Shown here: positions 1 to 6,704 of the stretch, one piece after another
Position numbering within the stretch: position 1 is the first letter of the stretch
How the letters are laid out: the number at the start of each line of letters is the position of its first letter
NCBI RefSeq assembly: GCF_002159645.1
Contig: NZ_NFJB01000012.1
Location: 34,446 to 98,445 of the forward strand
Reading direction: 5' to 3'
Length of the DNA stretch: 64,000 nucleotides
DNA from: Parabacteroides sp. An277
Lineage (GTDB): Bacteria > Bacteroidota > Bacteroidia > Bacteroidales > Tannerellaceae
Program-made: the position numbers and the translations under genes
The notes under the pieces: generated by a model
What the model saw: only the letters and a program-made list of their open reading frames with translations
Told to the model about the DNA's origin: nothing
Database searches by the model: none

Positions 1-81
1 TTGCTTTCCTATCGAGCTGACAAGAAGACACTCCAAGTGGACAATCCGGCATATCTCCTGCCTTTTCTGCCTGTTTTGTAA
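1..81 (+). CDS. C-terminal end of an upstream protein, possibly AddA/UvrD-like helicase (partial)
   Basis: An open frame enters from the left edge and stops with TAA at 79-81, giving 26 residues ending FLPVL. The fragment has no recognisable motif. In Bacteroidales the gene before an AddB-like PD-(D/E)XK nuclease is usually a UvrD/AddA-type helicase with a nuclease domain, so that identity is inferred only from the neighbour. The next gene starts 42 nt downstream on the same strand, which fits an operon. Confidence 0.5.
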   Translation: MLSYRADKKTLQVDNPAYLLPFLPVL

Positions 82-123
82 GGAAAATTGCCTACATTTG
101 TATCCATTTCAAGCAAACTGCAG

Positions 124-3006
124 ATGAAACCCTTTTTATATCAAATAGCCGAGTTGTTTTATACGACTTATGGAGCGGAAGTTAGCCAGCTGACTTTCGT
201 CTTCCCCAACCGACGTGCCGGATTGTTCTTCCAGAAATACTTGGCGAGCCTGTCCGAACGTCCGTTATTCTCTCCGAAGATTGCTACTATTCATGACCTT
301 TTCATGCAGCTATCGGGTAAGCAGGCAGCAGATCGTATTCGTATGCTGTTTAAACTCTATGAACTGTATAAGAAGCGGAGTGGCTCAACCGAATCGTTCG
401 ACGAATTCCTCTATTGGGGCGAAATGCTCTTGAACGATTTCGACGATGTAGATAAATATATGGTAGACGCGCGGATGCTTTTCCGCAACCTTGCCGACTT
501 GAAAGAGCTGGACGAAGGACTGGATTTCCTATCGGAAGAGCAAGTGGCCGCTATCCGCATGTTCTGGTCGTCATTTTATCCGCGACATGATACGCCGAAT
601 CAACAGCATTTCCTCGAACTGTGGGAAATCTTGTTCGATTTGTATTCCGGACTCCGTACCTCGCTCGCCGACGAAGGCTATGGTTACGAAGGTATGATAT
701 TCCGTGAAGTCGTGGAGCAATTGGAACGGGATACTACGGTAGAACTTCCTTTTCGACAGGTGGTTTTTGTGGGTTTAAATGCGTTGTCTGTTTCGGAAGA
801 ACGGTTATTGTCTGCGTTGCAACGGCGTGGCGTGGCGGATTTCTATTGGGATTATGATTCACTCTTCGTACGAGATAAGGACAACCGTGCCTCTTTTTTT
901 GTCGAACGGAATATTCGCCTTTTCCCTTCGCGTATGTCACTGTCGAAAGAGGAGGTTGTTAATCCGTCGATTCGCGTTGTGGGCATTCCATCGGGTGTCG
1001 GACAGGCTAAACAGGCATACCGCGAATTGGAACACTGGATGTCGCAAGGATTCAACGAAGAGGCGGCATTGCGGACAGCCATTGTTCTTCCCGACGAACA
1101 ATTACTTATCCCTGTCTTGAACTCCATCCCCGAGTCTATCCGGCATATCAACGTAACGATGGGATATCCGTTGGCAGGAACGCCCGTTGCATCGCTTATG
1201 GAACAACTCTTGTCACTACAGCAAAACATACGGTATCGCGAGGGGCAACCTATGTATTACTTCCGAGATGTGCTTCCGCTCTTGAACCATCCCTACGTAC
1301 GAGCGGCTCGTTCGGAACGTGTTGCGATGTGGATCCAACAGATTACAGCCGAAAATCGTATCTATATATATCCTGAAGAGGCGGTAGACGATGCCTTCCT
1401 TTCTGTTCTCTTCGAACCTATCCGGGATGCGAACGCCTTTTCGGATTATTTGATTCGGGTATTGGAGGTTTTGAATCGCCAATTGCGTGCGGCGGAGGAA
1501 GAAGACGAAGGAAACGAGGATAAAACCCAAAGCGTGCGTGATATCGAACAGGAGTTTGTCTTCCATTATTTTGCGACGGTGAACCGTCTGAAGGAGGTCA
1601 TGCGTGAGGCTCATGTTGAAATGCGACTCGATACCTATTTCCGACTCTTAAAGAAGATGGTCGATTTGGTCACTATACCCTTTGAAGGCGAGCCCTTATC
1701 GGGTCTACAGGTAATGGGTGTCTTAGAAACACGAGCTCTCGATTTTGACCGCCTTATCGTCCTCTCGATGAATGAAGGTATATTTCCGGCGAAGCGGGCT
1801 GCCAATACGTTTATTCCTTATAACCTACGTCGTGGTTTTGGTCTTCCTACCTATGAACACCAGGATAGCATCTGGGCGTACCATTTTTACCGCCTTGTCT
1901 ATCGGGCCCGCGAAGTTGTGTTGCTTTATGATACCCGGAGTACGGGGTTGCAAACGGGTGAGGTCAGTCGCTTTATCTACCAGCTTCGATATCACTACCG
2001 TTTCCCGTTGCGCGAACAATTGGTGGTGTATGATGTATCCTCGTCAGCCGTACCCCCCATTACCGTGGTCAAGGATGATGCCATCCAATGTAGGCTGGCT
2101 GCTTTCCACGAGGGGGGCGGACGGGGGCTTTCCGCGAGTGCCATCAATACCTATCTGGATTGTCCACTTCGCTTCTACTTTGAATATGTCTTACAGATGC
2201 AGGAAGAGGAGGAGATTAGCGAGACGATTGAAAGTAATACGTTTGGAAGTATCCTACATAAGGTGATGGAGGAGTTATACGCCTCTTTTCGGGGTCGCAC
2301 GGTGACGGCTGATGTGCTTAAACAGTGTCGGGCGAATCGTCCGCTCCTCACGGGGACCATTGCACGTGCGTTTGCTGAGGTCTTTTTCCATACGGAGACG
2401 GTGCGAACCCTCGAAGGACAGAACTTCTTGGTAGGCGAGATGATTCGCAAGTATGTGGAGCGGATATTGGAACGAGACGTCTCGTGGGCTCCCTTCCGGT
2501 ATCTGGATTCGGAACGGCCGATCCAGGCCCTGTTTCCATTAGGTGATGGGACACGCGTCCAGCTGAAAGGATTCATTGACCGCATAGATGCCCCTGCGTC
2601 CATTCTCCGCATTATAGACTACAAGACGGGGAGCGGTACGTTGGTTTTCGAGTCTATCGCTTCTCTGTTTGATAGCACGCTCGCCGAACGTCCGAAGGCA
2701 GTCTTGCAGGTCTTCCTTTATGCATGGATGTATCGCCGCCAATCGGATTACCCGGGGTTGCCTATCCAACCGTCTATCTATTATACCAAGGCACTGTTTC
2801 AAGATGATTTCGAACCAGCTGTATTGCACCACGTATCCCGTGGTCAGACAGAGCGGGTAGAAGATTTTGCAGCTTATGAGCCTGAGTTTGAAGAGGCGCT
2901 CCGTTCCTGCTTGGATGAATTGTTTAATCCTTCCGTTCCCTTTACACAAACCGCTACAGGAAAAGCCTGTGGTTATTGTCCATTCGCTTGTATTTGCGGG
3001 AAATAA
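124..3006 (+). CDS. AddB-like PD-(D/E)XK nuclease (double-strand break repair)
   Basis: A 960-residue protein resembling the AddB half of AddAB/RexAB double-strand break resection enzymes, expected to act in the cytoplasm with an AddA-type helicase-nuclease. The C-terminal third carries the PD-(D/E)XK nuclease: GSILHKVMEELY, then FIDRID near residue 819 and IIDYKTG with Asp832-Tyr-Lys834. Cys680 (YLDCPLRFYF) and the terminal cluster Cys949, 952, 956 and 958 (ACGYCPFACICGK) resemble the Fe-S cysteines that pin AddB nuclease domains. A TTG at 88 is in frame, but ATG 124 (MKPFLYQIAELF) is preferred because the conserved N-terminus begins there. A strong terminator follows. Confidence 0.85.
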   Translation: MKPFLYQIAELFYTTYGAEVSQLTFVFPNRRAGLFFQKYLASLSERPLFSPKIATIHDLFMQLSGKQAADRIRMLFKLYELYKKRSGSTESFDEFLYWGEMLLNDFDDVDKYMVDARMLFRNLADLKELDEGLDFLSEEQVAAIRMFWSSFYPRHDTPNQQHFLELWEILFDLYSGLRTSLADEGYGYEGMIFREVVEQLERDTTVELPFRQVVFVGLNALSVSEERLLSALQRRGVADFYWDYDSLFVRDKDNRASFFVERNIRLFPSRMSLSKEEVVNPSIRVVGIPSGVGQAKQAYRELEHWMSQGFNEEAALRTAIVLPDEQLLIPVLNSIPESIRHINVTMGYPLAGTPVASLMEQLLSLQQNIRYREGQPMYYFRDVLPLLNHPYVRAARSERVAMWIQQITAENRIYIYPEEAVDDAFLSVLFEPIRDANAFSDYLIRVLEVLNRQLRAAEEEDEGNEDKTQSVRDIEQEFVFHYFATVNRLKEVMREAHVEMRLDTYFRLLKKMVDLVTIPFEGEPLSGLQVMGVLETRALDFDRLIVLSMNEGIFPAKRAANTFIPYNLRRGFGLPTYEHQDSIWAYHFYRLVYRAREVVLLYDTRSTGLQTGEVSRFIYQLRYHYRFPLREQLVVYDVSSSAVPPITVVKDDAIQCRLAAFHEGGGRGLSASAINTYLDCPLRFYFEYVLQMQEEEEISETIESNTFGSILHKVMEELYASFRGRTVTADVLKQCRANRPLLTGTIARAFAEVFFHTETVRTLEGQNFLVGEMIRKYVERILERDVSWAPFRYLDSERPIQALFPLGDGTRVQLKGFIDRIDAPASILRIIDYKTGSGTLVFESIASLFDSTLAERPKAVLQVFLYAWMYRRQSDYPGLPIQPSIYYTKALFQDDFEPAVLHHVSRGQTERVEDFAAYEPEFEEALRSCLDELFNPSVPFTQTATGKACGYCPFACICGK

Positions 3007-3035
3007 AACCCTTGTTTTAAGATACATAAGATTTG

Positions 3036-3072
3036 AAAAGGATGCTTTTAGAAGGCATCCTTTTTTATTTTT
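3036..3072 (+). terminator. Rho-independent terminator of the nuclease gene
   Basis: A stem of AAAAGGATGC and GCATCCTTTT encloses a short loop and is followed by a T-rich run. It lies 30 nt after the nuclease stop codon and isolates the downstream repeat array and regulator from upstream transcription. Confidence 0.85.
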
Positions 3073-3105
3073 TAAAATCATATAGCTTAAATAACTGATG
3101 GTTTC

Positions 3106-3305
3106 TTTTGCCATTTGAAATCAAGGTGCAAAAAGAACTATCAATTATTTTTGCACTTTGAAATTAATTGGCAAAATAAACTCTTGGTTATTTTTGCTAT
3201 TTAAAATCAAACGGCAAAATATACCATAGGTTGTTTTTGCATTTTGAAATCAAGCAGCAAAATATACTATAGGTTATTTTGACTGCTTGAAATTAAAAAG
3301 CAAAA
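3106..3305. repeat. Tandem array of five 43-bp units with phased dyads (array T1)
   Basis: TTTTGC begins at 3106, 3149, 3192 and 3235, with a one-base shift in unit 5 near 3277. Its reverse complement GCAAAA begins at 3128, 3171, 3214, 3257 and 3300. Each unit is a dyad with an inner TTGAAATCAA-like core on the same centre (centre 3119.5 in unit 1). GCAAAA of one unit and TTTTGC of the next form a second dyad, so dyad centres alternate about every 21.5 bp. The array sits between the upstream terminator and the promoter of the AraC-type regulator. There are no unique spacers, so it is not a CRISPR. Confidence 0.9.
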
Positions 3306-3335
3306 GAATTTATTGTATAATTAGAATGAAATAAC

Positions 3336-3343
3336 TATATTTG
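3336..3343 (+). promoter_or_regulatory. Bacteroidetes -7 promoter element (TATATTTG) of the AraC-type regulator
   Basis: TATATTTG matches TAnnTTTG, with a TTG-containing -33 candidate about 20 bp upstream (near 3313). The ATG at 3359 follows after 15 nt. An in-frame TTG at 3341 lies inside this element, which argues against the longer start. Confidence 0.75.
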
Positions 3344-3358
3344 CCCAAAAGAATAGGT

Positions 3359-3838
3359 ATGGAACATATTAAATTTAAACAGGTATCTATCGAAGATATC
3401 TATACATCAATTATAAAAGCTACACGCGTGATAGATGACCGTGGATGGACAGGAATGCAACCTGTAGCAAGTAAGCGTATAGATACGGGTAATGAATTTA
3501 TGGATGCCATAGGGAAACTGTTGGCGGAAAATTGTCATATACGTACTTATGAATTGGCTCAATCAATAGGCGTAAGCAAGGCTGTCTTAAATGGTATGTT
3601 GATGCTATTTACTGGGATGATGACCGAAGAGTTGCTGCTGGCCTATCGCCTGATGCGGGTTAAAGAATGGTTAGCTTATACGGGCGTATCGATAGACGAG
3701 GCTGCCGCACGTTCCGGATTTACCTCCCAATCTATCTTAGGCCGTGTATTCCAACGAAAACTAAAGACGACACCCGCAAAATACCGGAATACGCATCGCC
3801 CGGAGAATTTCCGCGAACTGTATCAATGGGAAGAATAG
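3359..3838 (+). CDS. Small AraC-type helix-turn-helix regulator, paralog 1
   Basis: A 159-residue protein whose C-terminal ~100 residues form an AraC-type double helix-turn-helix: LAQSIGVSKAVLNGMLMLFTG, the YRLMRVKEWL linker, then DEAAARSGFTSQSILGRVFQ and the end motif TTPAKYRNTHRPENFRELY. The N-terminal ~60 residues (MEHIKFKQ...GWTGMQPV) are too short for a usual AraC sensory domain and are shared with the 159-residue paralog at 38071-38550. The gene is its own transcription unit. Array T1 abuts its promoter, so autoregulation through the array is plausible but inferred. Its target genes are unknown. Confidence 0.85.
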   Translation: MEHIKFKQVSIEDIYTSIIKATRVIDDRGWTGMQPVASKRIDTGNEFMDAIGKLLAENCHIRTYELAQSIGVSKAVLNGMLMLFTGMMTEELLLAYRLMRVKEWLAYTGVSIDEAAARSGFTSQSILGRVFQRKLKTTPAKYRNTHRPENFRELYQWEE

Positions 3839-3848
3839 GAGGAAGGAT

Positions 3849-4553
3849 TTAGAAATTAAATCCCAACGAGAAGCTAAGCAGATTGGTACGACGTTCGTAG
3901 AGGAGTATATGCGTGGTAGAAGAGGCGGCATCATCGAGTGCGAAAGTCGAACGTATGTTATGCAAACCAAACTCATAAGAGAAATCGAGGAACAACCGGC
4001 CGATGGTGACCCCTACGGCCGCGACGAAGTTCAATCCATAAGGGATATTGTTCCCCTCAAAATGGAAACCGGAAGCCACACCCTCAAATTGATAGTCGCT
4101 CCGGTATTGATAGATACCCTTCGGCCCGAACTTGACGTTAAGTCCGTAAGGCGACTCGCGCACGAGGTGATAGCCAATCAGCACCGGTACTTCCAGTGAG
4201 TTAATCTCTTCCTCCAGACTGCCGCCCGGCAAAATAGCCTCGCTGCCTGTCGTCTCCGGGAGGCTAAAATGCACTTCGGTGTGGGTGCGGTACCAACTGG
4301 CGCTTGGCTGGATGAAAAAGCGGTTGAAGTTGATGGAAACCGTAATAGCCGCCAGATACCCCACCCGATAATGAACGCGCCGATGCGGGATGTCAACCCC
4401 GTCGAGCGTGAAAGTATGGATGATAGGAAAGGCAGAGTTGAAGCCTACACGTGCGCTGATATCGAAAGGCTGCTCATGCGCTTGCATAATGCCTTGCGCC
4501 GAAGCCGACATCCCGGTAAGCCACAAGCAACCGATGACAATCCATCCCTTCAT
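3849..4553 (-). CDS. Outer membrane beta-barrel protein, PorT-like family
   Basis: A 234-residue protein with a cleavable signal peptide (about residues 1-19, ending SASAQ). Alternating amphipathic beta strands run through the rest, and the last residue is Phe (LSFSLGFNF), the usual C-terminal signal of outer membrane barrels. It resembles Bacteroidetes proteins annotated as PorT/outer membrane beta-barrel family; the precise role is unknown. It is the last gene of the pyrB-pyrI-flavin reductase run, only 6 nt from its neighbour. The stop lies 10 bp from the convergent regulator gene's stop. Confidence 0.8.
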   Translation of the reverse strand: MKGWIVIGCLWLTGMSASAQGIMQAHEQPFDISARVGFNSAFPIIHTFTLDGVDIPHRRVHYRVGYLAAITVSINFNRFFIQPSASWYRTHTEVHFSLPETTGSEAILPGGSLEEEINSLEVPVLIGYHLVRESPYGLNVKFGPKGIYQYRSDYQFEGVASGFHFEGNNIPYGLNFVAAVGVTIGRLFLDFSYEFGLHNIRSTFALDDAASSTTHILLYERRTNLLSFSLGFNF

Positions 4554-4559
4554 CCGCCG

Positions 4560-5126
4560 TCATTTCTTTTTGCGGACCGACCAGCCGAACTTGCCAATCG
4601 CGTCGCCTAATGTAAAATAATTTCCGTGTGAGTAAGCAATGAGGTGTGCTTGCTTCAAATCGAACGCGCCCGTATCGGCATCCAGGAATTTATCGTCTGC
4701 CAAGACATTCACTACATCGGCTATAAACATGTCGTGGCTACCGAGCGAAAGAATTTCCCGTACGCGACACTCAATAGAAAGGGGCGATTCCTCGATAATC
4801 GGTGCGTGAACCACGGATGCCCGACCCGGCGTGAGATGCATCTCGTCGAACTTCCGATGGTCTCGCCCCGACGTGACACCGCACCAGTCCGTAGCATACG
4901 CCATCTCTTCAGTCGTAAGATTGATAACGAACTCCATTTCCCGCTTCAAAATGGGATAGGAGAACCGTTCCGGACGTACCGAGATATAGCACATCGGCGG
5001 GTTGGTACAGATTGTACCCACCCACGCGACGGTAATGATATTGAAATCTTCTGGAGAGCTTCCGCAACTCACCATCACAGCGGGTAGCGGATAAATCATC
5101 GTACCAGGTTTCCAGCTATGTTTCAT
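4560..5126 (-). CDS. Flavin reductase / flavoredoxin family protein
   Basis: A 188-residue FMN-binding split-barrel protein of the flavin reductase-like family. Seen: MVSCGSSPEDFNIITVAWVG near the N-terminus, NPPMCYISVRPERFSY, and EFVINLTTEEMAYATDWCG, the usual pattern of flavoredoxin-like proteins. It probably binds FMN and transfers electrons in the cytoplasm; its partner is unknown. It lies between pyrI (19 nt upstream) and the outer membrane protein (6 nt downstream) on the same strand, so it is probably co-transcribed with aspartate carbamoyltransferase. Any link to pyrimidine synthesis is only positional. Confidence 0.85.
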   Translation of the reverse strand: MKHSWKPGTMIYPLPAVMVSCGSSPEDFNIITVAWVGTICTNPPMCYISVRPERFSYPILKREMEFVINLTTEEMAYATDWCGVTSGRDHRKFDEMHLTPGRASVVHAPIIEESPLSIECRVREILSLGSHDMFIADVVNVLADDKFLDADTGAFDLKQAHLIAYSHGNYFTLGDAIGKFGWSVRKKK

Positions 5127-5145
5127 ACGAGAGGAAATTGTCCGT

Positions 5146-5613
5146 TTATTTGATAATAATGTCGTCCTTATTGATTTTCCGCTCGCAATAGTGGCATTTG
5201 ATGGTACCAGCCTCCTTATCGATGACTTCGAAGCGAGTAGCCATCGGTTCGTTGTTTGTAATGCACTTCGGATTATTGCATTTTACGAGACCAATGAGTT
5301 CGTCCGGAAGCGATACGCGTTTCTTTTCCACTACTTCATAATTACGGATAATGTTGAGTATGACGTTCGGAGCCACGAGGGCGATGCGACTGATTTCATC
5401 GTCATCAAAGAACTTATCGGAAATCTTAATCATACCTTTTCGTCCGCACTTGCGACTCGGTAGGTTGTTGGCAATCGTGATAGTAGCTTCCATCTTGTCT
5501 AACTCGAGGAGCGTAGCCACCTTGAAGAGTTCTGTCGGCGGAATATGGTCGATGACGGTACCGTTCTCGATAGCGGCCACCTGCAATTCTTTGTTATTCT
5601 TTAGAGCTGACAT
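5146..5613 (-). CDS. pyrI: Aspartate carbamoyltransferase regulatory subunit
   Basis: A 155-residue regulatory chain of aspartate carbamoyltransferase. It binds nucleotide effectors and assembles with catalytic PyrB trimers in the first committed step of pyrimidine synthesis. The N-terminal allosteric domain ([15 protein letters not shown]) and the C-terminal zinc domain (CNNPKC then CHYC, four Cys ligands) are both present and full length. It follows pyrB by 21 nt on the same strand, the standard pyrBI order. Confidence 0.97.
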   Translation of the reverse strand: MSALKNNKELQVAAIENGTVIDHIPPTELFKVATLLELDKMEATITIANNLPSRKCGRKGMIKISDKFFDDDEISRIALVAPNVILNIIRNYEVVEKKRVSLPDELIGLVKCNNPKCITNNEPMATRFEVIDKEAGTIKCHYCERKINKDDIIIK

Positions 5614-5634
5614 GTGTTTATATTCGTATTACAA

Positions 5635-6549
5635 TTACAAATTAATATTCAAGACATCACAAATAATAGCTTCACGGGCAAAGAGACCGTTGTGTGCTTG
5701 CTGGATATAGTAGGCTTTCGGGTTATCGTCTACGTCGTAAGCAATTTCGTTCACGCGGGGCAATGGATGCAAAATCCGCAAGTTTTCTTTGCTATTGGCC
5801 AGCATTGAGTTTTTCAGGATATACACATTCTTTACCCGTTCGTACTCTTCGAGGTCGGTGAAGCGCTCTCGTTGTACGCGCGTCATATAAAGTATATCGC
5901 TCTGGTTGATGATATCTTCCGTAAACGCCGTATGCTCGTAATAGCGGATGCCGTGTTCATCGCAGAAGTTCTTTTGCTCGTCAGGCATGCGCAGCTCATT
6001 AGGTGCTACGAAATGGAACGTCGGGTTGAAGTGCGACATCCCGACAATCAGCGAATGCACCGTGCGTCCATACTTCAAATCGCCCACCATCGTGATGGTC
6101 AAATCCTCCAGTTTCCCTTGTGTCTTGCGGATGGAATAGAGGTCGAGCATCGTTTGCGAAGGATGCTGGTTAGCTCCATCGCCCGCATTGATGATAGGAA
6201 TATTGGTTACTTCCGATGCATACCGCGCAGCTCCTTCGAGGTAATGGCGCATGATAATCAAATCCGCGTAGTTGCTCACCATAAGAATGGTGTCTTTCAG
6301 CGTTTCTCCCTTCGAAGAACTGGTCGTGGAGGCATCTTGGAAACCGATGACACGTCCTCCTAAGCGGTTGACTGCCGTTTCAAAACTCAATCGTGTGCGC
6401 GTAGAAGGTTCGAAGAACAACGTAGCCGCTACTTTCCCTTCAAGCAAACGCCTGTTGGGATTCGCTTCAAACTTTTCCGCGTTATCTAAAATACGAAGAA
6501 TGTCTTCCTTTGTACATTCTTGGATGGATACAAAACTTTTACTTCTCAT
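5635..6549 (-). CDS. pyrB: Aspartate carbamoyltransferase catalytic subunit
   Basis: A 304-residue catalytic chain that forms N-carbamoyl-aspartate from carbamoyl phosphate and aspartate. Motifs seen: the carbamoyl-phosphate loop [36 protein letters not shown] and HPLPRVNE. The length is normal. It is the first gene of a four-gene run (pyrB, pyrI, flavin reductase, outer membrane protein). The rest of pyrimidine synthesis in this window, pyrK-pyrD, lies 52 kb away. Confidence 0.98.
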   Translation of the reverse strand: MRSKSFVSIQECTKEDILRILDNAEKFEANPNRRLLEGKVAATLFFEPSTRTRLSFETAVNRLGGRVIGFQDASTTSSSKGETLKDTILMVSNYADLIIMRHYLEGAARYASEVTNIPIINAGDGANQHPSQTMLDLYSIRKTQGKLEDLTITMVGDLKYGRTVHSLIVGMSHFNPTFHFVAPNELRMPDEQKNFCDEHGIRYYEHTAFTEDIINQSDILYMTRVQRERFTDLEEYERVKNVYILKNSMLANSKENLRILHPLPRVNEIAYDVDDNPKAYYIQQAHNGLFAREAIICDVLNINL

Positions 6550-6578
6550 ATAGGTGTATATTCTGTCATTATACTACG

Positions 6579-6586
6579 CGAAGATA
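6579..6586 (-). promoter_or_regulatory. Weak -7 promoter candidate for pyrB
   Basis: TATCTTCG on the minus strand differs from TAnnTTTG at one base and lies about 30 nt upstream of the pyrB ATG. The gap 6550-6704 otherwise holds a small hairpin (GGACGA/TCGTCC near 6617-6633) and no gene. Confidence 0.35.
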
Positions 6587-6704
6587 AATAAACATTTTCA
6601 AAATGTCAAACGCTTGTGGACGATATTTTCGTCCTTCGAAGCTAAATGATTGGTTTATGCCTATATTCGTTTGCATTTATCGTTATATTCATTTTCGATT
6701 ATGC

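Noticed and set aside
3106..3305. Possible CRISPR array
   Set aside because: Units are directly tandem at a fixed 43 bp with internal dyads. There are no unique spacers and no cas genes nearby. The same applies to the arrays at 21.5, 36.1 and 38.7 kb.
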